DNA of 64,000 nucleotides from Luidia sarsii (lineage: Eukaryota > Echinodermata > Asteroidea > Paxillosida > Luidiidae), in assembly GCA_949987565.1 (NCBI GenBank), contig OX465121.1, positions 1,443,117-1,507,116 of the forward strand, written 5' to 3'. A program made the translations under genes and the position numbers. Each line of letters opens with the position of its first letter. Position 1 is the first letter of the stretch. The notes below the pieces were generated by a model that ran no database searches, was not told the DNA's origin, and was given only the letters and a program-made list of their open reading frames with translations. Below are positions 58,407-64,000 of this stretch, in pieces.

Positions 58407-61400
58407 ATGGCGTCGTCCAACGATTTTCGTTGTGTTATTCATGTCGAAAGATCCGTGTCGTCTGCTCTTAGCAAAATTACACAATTTTCTAAAGCATCGT
58501 GGGAAAAAGTGAGGCACTGCGTGGAAAGGTGGCAGCAGTGTGGAGGTCAGTATTCCGATGCAGCAAGAGAGGTGGAAGCGATCCTTGACGTGACAAGCGG
58601 TGACGTTCCATCCGTGAATACAGGTATGTACTGTCATGTCAGTGTCTGTATAAACAGTTTACTGTAGTCTGTAGGCAGTATGCCAGTAAATAGGGTGGTT
58701 TGTCGGGTCCAAGTTACTCGGACTAGTTTTAGTAGTAGTACTCTTACTCTTAGTAGTACTAGTACTACTACTACTAGTACTACTAAGTAGTACTAATTAA
58801 TAATAATAATAATAATAATTATAATAGTCAGTACTTCACTACTTGGGAAATATTTAAATTTATGGCAAATTTATACCCTCTCCATGATGAAACTTAAAAG
58901 AGGGGATGCCTAAAACTAAAGAGTGGAAAAAACTACATCCCCAACATAGTACTACTTACTAGACCATCTTTCTTTTGTAGAAAATCAACACTACACGTAT
59001 CTCTGGCACATAACTTGCACCCAAAATTGCATAAATTGATTTACATGGTAAGTTACAGTTTTCCTAAAACAAAAGTAAACACAGTCTCACACACAGGTCT
59101 TATTCTTGACTTAAGTATTATTCCCCTGGCGTAGATTAACACATTGTGCATGCCCTTTTTCCATCACTTATTTTTTTTCAATTCAATTTTTGGCCACCTA
59201 TCCTGCATGCACTGTTTCATGCTCCCATTTGCTTGGAGAGAAAAAAAGGCAATATACCCTTCCAAATTCACCAAAAAAAACACCAACAGTATTATTGTGA
59301 TATAAGCTACCAGCTACATATAAATTGCATTTTGCTGTTAAAATAATCATAGTACTTGTTGGTACATCACTTTACATTTCACATATGACGGCTTACTCAC
59401 ATCTGCTGATAGTTTTTAATTCAAATGTACCCTTACCTGGCTGTGTACATGTATAGAGGAACAATACCATTTTACAAGTGTTCATTTTAAAAATCCCTTT
59501 CTCACAGGTGCAGGATATCACCGTGAATGCTACCAGCGCTTCACCGATGTCCATAAGATTGCGACTGCTGAGAAGAAGCAACGTCAAGGTTATGCACACA
59601 TTTAATATTGATATAACATGAAGTTTGCGTCAAGGAGAATGTAATTCATTGGGGTTTGCCCTGCTGGACGTGATCAACACCGAGTGCTCGGTGATTTGCC
59701 CGATGCCTGATGAAAAAAAAGCAAAGAATTATATTTAATGTGGTTTTAGGTTTGACAGATATAAACATGCTAATACTAGAGCGGAGTGTACATAAACAAG
59801 GGTATACTGTATGAGCACTTTAGTGGGCAAGTTCCCCCAATATTACACATGTACATGTACATGTGTGTCAACAGTCTTGCATTAGGTCTTTTTTACTTTT
59901 AGATTGTAATTGTGGGAAGAAATTGCTCACGGTGCAATTAACAGAAAATGGAACGCTTGTATAACAGAAAGGGTAATTGATATGGGACATTCTTTATTAA
60001 AAAAAAAAAAAACACCAACAAACATTAACTACCCAAACAAAATAAAACAAATCTTTGGCTTGATATCTTCAAAGGGAAAAGATGGTCACAAGTTTTCGTA
60101 ATTTTTCTAATACTTGTAATTACATTATTTTGTAAATATAGGTATGTTGTTGGTAATCCTTCCCACATGAATTTATGGACAGGCGCTTTTAAACATAGAT
60201 TAATGCCTTGAGCTACATTTACAGTAACCTTATCAATTTTTGGTGATGGAACTACATTAGTAACATGAAAAATTATGTGTGAATTCATTCAGGTTTTAAA
60301 AAATACTTCTTATATTTGTTCCAGCTGTACAGGATCAAACAAGGGATGACATCCTTCCACCAAGTGAGAAACGCATCCTGCGTTCAGAGGGAGCAGGAGT
60401 GTCCTCTTCTGGTAGGCGGAGACATGTACTTCCGCAGAGCTGCATCATCTGTCGTTCCAATCAGTGGAAGTCAGATCCACTGACGAGGAAGAGGAGACAT
60501 CAGCGACTAGTGCGATGCGAAACCAAGACAGGTGGTTTGCTTCTCAAGGCTGCGCAGAAGAAGAAGGATGAAGCTTTACTCCTCAATGTTCGTGGGGGAG
60601 ATTTGGTAGCTTTGGAGGCTTGCTATCACAAGCAGTGTTACAATAGGTACACCCAGTTCCTGCGAGTTAGAGACAAACCTAAAGTACAAGAAGACAAATC
60701 CTTCAGGCTTTCTTTTGATGATTTCTGTAGTAGTGTTGTTGAAGCACAGATCTTGGAAAACAAGGAGATATTTCGTTTGACAAAGCTGACACAACTGTTC
60801 ATTAAAACAGTGGAAAGAGTTGATGGTGTATCCTGCCCAAGGTATCATTCGTCCAACTTGAAGCGACGCCTGCAAAAGGTATTTCCTCAGTTGCAGTTTC
60901 TCAAGTCAAGCAGGAGTCATTTCGACAGTGATATTGTCTTCACCAGAGAGCTTGCTGTTGAGGATATGGTAGAGGAGAAGAAGCTTCTGGAATCAGAATG
61001 TACCTCTTCAAGTGAAACAACTGAAGCAGAGTCTGAGGAAGAAGGGGGAATACGAAATGTCCCAATATCATCACACAGGTATGATGAAGTTGTACCTCAC
61101 AAAGCTCTTTTTCATGCGGCAATGAGTCTCTCACAAAGCATTCACTCCAGTTCATCAGTGGCAGCATGGCCTCCTTCTTCAGAGGATCTAAACTTGGAAG
61201 TAGCCAGCAAGATTGTTCCTGTTAACTTGTACAATTTCCTGGCCTGGATAACTGGAGCATCTGACGAACCCACAAGCAATCGTGTTCAGCTTCCTGCTGA
61301 TTTGAACAGGAAGGTGCTAAGCATAGCTCAAGACATACTGTATGCAGCATCAAAGGGAAGAAAACAGATGCCAAAGCACACAGCCCTGGCGATGACTGTG

Positions 61401-64000
61401 CGCCACCTCACCGGCTCTGCACAGCTAATCGGAATTCTGAATCGACTGGGTCACTGCACATCACACTCCATGGTGTTGCAGCACGACACAGCACTTGCTC
61501 AGCAGCAAATTGACCAAGGACCACAACAACTGCCTCCCAATGTGCAACCACACACTTTCACTACTCTTGTTTGGGACAACAACGACTTTGGGGAGGAGAC
61601 ACTGACGGGGAAATCAACAACTCATAACACCAACGGCATCATCATCCAAAGAAACAATGTTGACATAGCCACAAGTTCGACAGAGGTATCTACTTCGTCA
61701 ACCAAGAAGACTAGACAGAGGTCACTTGAGGCTCCCGAGGTAGACATCACTGAGTACCATGGCAGGAGGAAGAAAGGACCGGTGGCATTTGGAGAACAAA
61801 TCAAAACACCAGAGCGGGATCATCTGCAAGTACAGAAACTGCCCAAGAAAATTGATATGGCATACATCCTGTCTAAGCTGCCAGAAGTTGAAGGCCCTCA
61901 CCTACCAGGCTGGACTGGCTTTAATTTACTTCTACATAGGACTGAAATCCCTCCCAAGTCCAACATCGGTTATCTGCCAGTAGTTGATGCTAGTCCCACA
62001 CAGTATTCAACTGTGTACACTCTTTTACTGCGCAGTATTCAGATCGCAGATTACCTTGGTTTGGACACGATGGTAGTCGTCTTTGACCAGGCCATATACG
62101 CCAAAGCCCAACAGATTCGCTGGAGCAATGCTGTTTTTATGCAAAGGCTTGTTATTCGTCTTGGCGAATTTCATACGGCAATGGCCTTTCTGGCATGTCT
62201 TGGAAAATGTTTCAGAGATGCTGGATTGGAAGATCTGGCTGTGGAGTCAGAACTGATCGGGATAGGGTCCATCAACTCGACTATGAGTGGCCACCACTAT
62301 AATCGTAGTATCAGGATGCACAAGATCATCTTCGAAGCAATGCATAGATTGCGCTGGCAGGCTTATCAAGAAACACAACCAGAAGGAGTAGGCCAGCAGA
62401 GAGTAAAAATCATCCAGTCCCTTGCAAAGTCCCACCAATCACAGGAGTTCATGGATCAAGTATGTTCGGAAGAGTTTGACAACATCCTTGTTGATTATGA
62501 CAGATGGGTTTCAGAGAACCAGACAAAGCCAACCTTTGCTTTGTGGTGTTCATATATCCAGATGGTACAAACCTTGCTACTCTTCGTCAGAGGGACCCGG
62601 GAGGGAAATTGGCAGTTACATCTGTCAGCGGTTCGATCTATGATGCCCTGGATGATGGCCTTTGACAGGATCAATTATTCAAGATATCTGCCTGCCTACT
62701 GGATGGAGATGAGTGAACTGTCAATCAAGCACCAGTCTGTATTCGACCATTTCATGGCCGGAGAATTTTCTGTACAGCGACAGCAACAGCATGGTTTTGC
62801 TCAAGTGCCTTGCGACCAAACTATAGAGCAAACTGCAAACCGGGACTCAAAGACAAAGGGGGGACTGATTGGCATCATACTCAACAAGAGGGCGGTACAT
62901 AGATGGATACTGTCATCACATCACAGAGCAGGCATTGTGAGGCAGTGTGAAGAAATGGTAGGGAAAGGTGATGCATCACGACAAAGAAAGGAACTCGACA
63001 AAACAAGACAAGACAGAGATGAGAAAGATGTCAATGCAGTAATTGCAACTGTACAAGCCATGATTAACCCATTCACTTCTGAGAGTGACGAGCTTCTTCA
63101 CATAACATCTGGTGTGACAGCTACAGAAGAAATCAAATCTGACTTGCTGTCAGCATTCACTCAAGGTGAATCCGCAGTGAACACATTCCTCACTGAAAGA
63201 TTGCAGACAGGTGCTGTAGACATCTTCCAGGCCATCAAACCCCTAAAATTGAAAACCTTTGCAGGTATGGCCCATAAACAGACAAGCAAAGTGAAAGGGA
63301 AGGAAATAGAACTTAAAAGTGATAGGAACCTTTTTGCAAGACTCTTGGTCATTGGTCAAGTCCGGAAACTGAACCTGGAAAATCTAATGACGTACTCCCT
63401 CGGTCCACTCCCATATCCATTGGCCTCCCACAATGGCTCGCTTCTCAAGCATCCAAAGGCCAAGCTGATGCATTATATTGAATCCTTGGCATCAGAACCA
63501 TACATCAGATCTATACCTCATGGAAGTACATGGATAATAGATGGCATGGCCATGGTACAGCAGTTGAAAGTGACAAGTCTGCCTGCTAACTTTGGATTGT
63601 TAGCTGATCTACTCCTGAGGAAGCTTGTCAAGTTGGCAGTGGATGCTGGTTCATCCTCCATACATTTTGTGACAGACCAGTACCCTGAGATCAGCATAAA
63701 AAATGCAGAGAGAGGGCGACGGGCCTCGGCAAGTGGAAAACAGTCAGTGACCATTTATGGTCGGCATCAGAAAATTCCCGGCCAGTGGAAAAAGTTTCTG
63801 GCTCATGGAGGAAACAAAGAAAGGCTGGTTGAGTTCCTCTTCCTGACGTGGTGTCAGTCCCCAGAGTTGTTCCGTCATGTCCATGTATTCATTACACATG
63901 GTGAGACTTGTCATGAAATGTATGCAAGTATCGCAGAAGATAAAGTGGACACTGTGGAAGTAACTACATTGAACTGCAACCATGAAGAAGCCGACACTCG
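58407..64000 (+). CDS. Large uncharacterised protein with Cys/His-rich N-terminus and PIN/FEN1-like C-terminal region (5' part)
   Basis: Three coding exons, 58407-58623, 59508-59588 and 60325 to beyond the window end, with consensus borders (g|gtatgt, cacag|gt, aag|gtta, ccag|ct) and both introns in phase 1. The predicted protein exceeds 1,324 aa. I read all 1,225 codons of exon 3 without a stop. Start MASSNDFRCVIHVERS follows caagATGg. Exon 2 gives GYHRECYQRFTDVHKI. A metal-binding-like SCIICRS (residue 139) to CYHKQCYNRY (about 200) follows, then an acidic linker, WDNNDFGEETLTGKSTTHNT (about 515), VVVFDQAIYAKAQQIRW (about 685) with RLGEFHTAMAFL, and HYNRSIRMHK. The C-terminal part has WIIDGMAM (about 1170), FVTDQYPEISIKNAERGRR, VFITHGETCH and CNHEEADT. 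Spaced acidic residues there suggest a PIN/FEN1-like nuclease fold (inference). I recall similar anonymous proteins in many copies in marine invertebrates and fish. Function unknown. Confidence 0.82.
58693..58835. repeat. Solo GTCCGAG-family end and AGTACT/TAA simple repeat in intron 1
   Basis: gggtccaagttactcggac (a lone MITE end) is followed by ttagtagtagtact, tagtactactactact and a run of taa units. It lies in intron 1 of the 58.4-64 kb gene. Confidence 0.6.
59620..59735 (-). mobile_element. SINE tail, inverted copy, in intron 2
   Basis: Minus strand reads ttcatcaggcatcgggcaaa, caccgagcactcggtgttga, tcacgt and cagggcaaacccc, matching the tail of the SINE at 6640-6840. The tRNA head is missing, so it is a truncated copy. 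Confidence 0.6.

Noticed and set aside
58170..58637. Minus-strand frame of 155 codons
   Set aside because: Antisense to exon 1 of the plus-strand large gene; no domain, and the sense exon fits the downstream exons in phase.

Overview
The window comes from an intron-bearing, AT-rich animal genome. It holds two exostosin-like glycosyltransferase genes split by consensus GT-AG introns, a DIRS-type tyrosine-recombinase retrotransposon, LINE and Ty3/Gypsy relics, tRNA-derived SINEs, many short inverted-repeat elements, and long tracts rich in the palindrome TACATGTA. This mix fits a marine invertebrate, perhaps a deuterostome such as a lancelet or echinoderm. The species is inference only.

Layout. 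1-7.0 kb has no supported gene; it contains a broken CR1/L2-like LINE fragment (about 5.4-5.8 kb) and a tRNA-derived SINE (6.64-6.84 kb). 7.0-13.3 kb (minus) is a six-coding-exon EXTL3-like gene (copy A). 14-26 kb is a transposon cluster: a jockey-like LINE split by a 2-kb inverted-repeat element, a Ty3/Gypsy relic carrying two small inserts, and a 4.8-kb DIRS element with gag, RT/RNase H and tyrosine recombinase frames plus inverted terminal repeats and an internal complementary region. 28.6-38.5 kb (minus) is a second, more canonical EXTL3 gene (copy B, 934 aa). Its intron 5 holds a 23-bp minisatellite, and its intron 6 is almost entirely a transposon nested inside another transposon. 39-58 kb has no recognisable host gene; it is a field of short inverted-repeat elements, duplicated blocks and TACATGTA tracts. 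58.4-64 kb (plus) is the start of a large three-exon gene. Its third exon is open for 1,225 codons and runs off the window end; it encodes a multidomain protein with a Cys/His-rich N-terminal part and a PIN/FEN1-like C-terminal region.

How the genes relate. A and B share the same exon sizes and phases (75, 128, 148/151, 129 and 210 nt after one giant exon), so they are tandem duplicates of an intron-containing gene. EXTL3 proteins act in the Golgi on heparan sulfate chain initiation. B keeps the expected stem coiled coil and C-terminal cysteines. A has lost both but keeps the DxD metal-binding motif, which suggests divergence rather than simple decay. The 58-64 kb gene is unrelated; its family looks like a lineage-expanded, possibly mobile-element-linked protein and is the best candidate here for undescribed biology.
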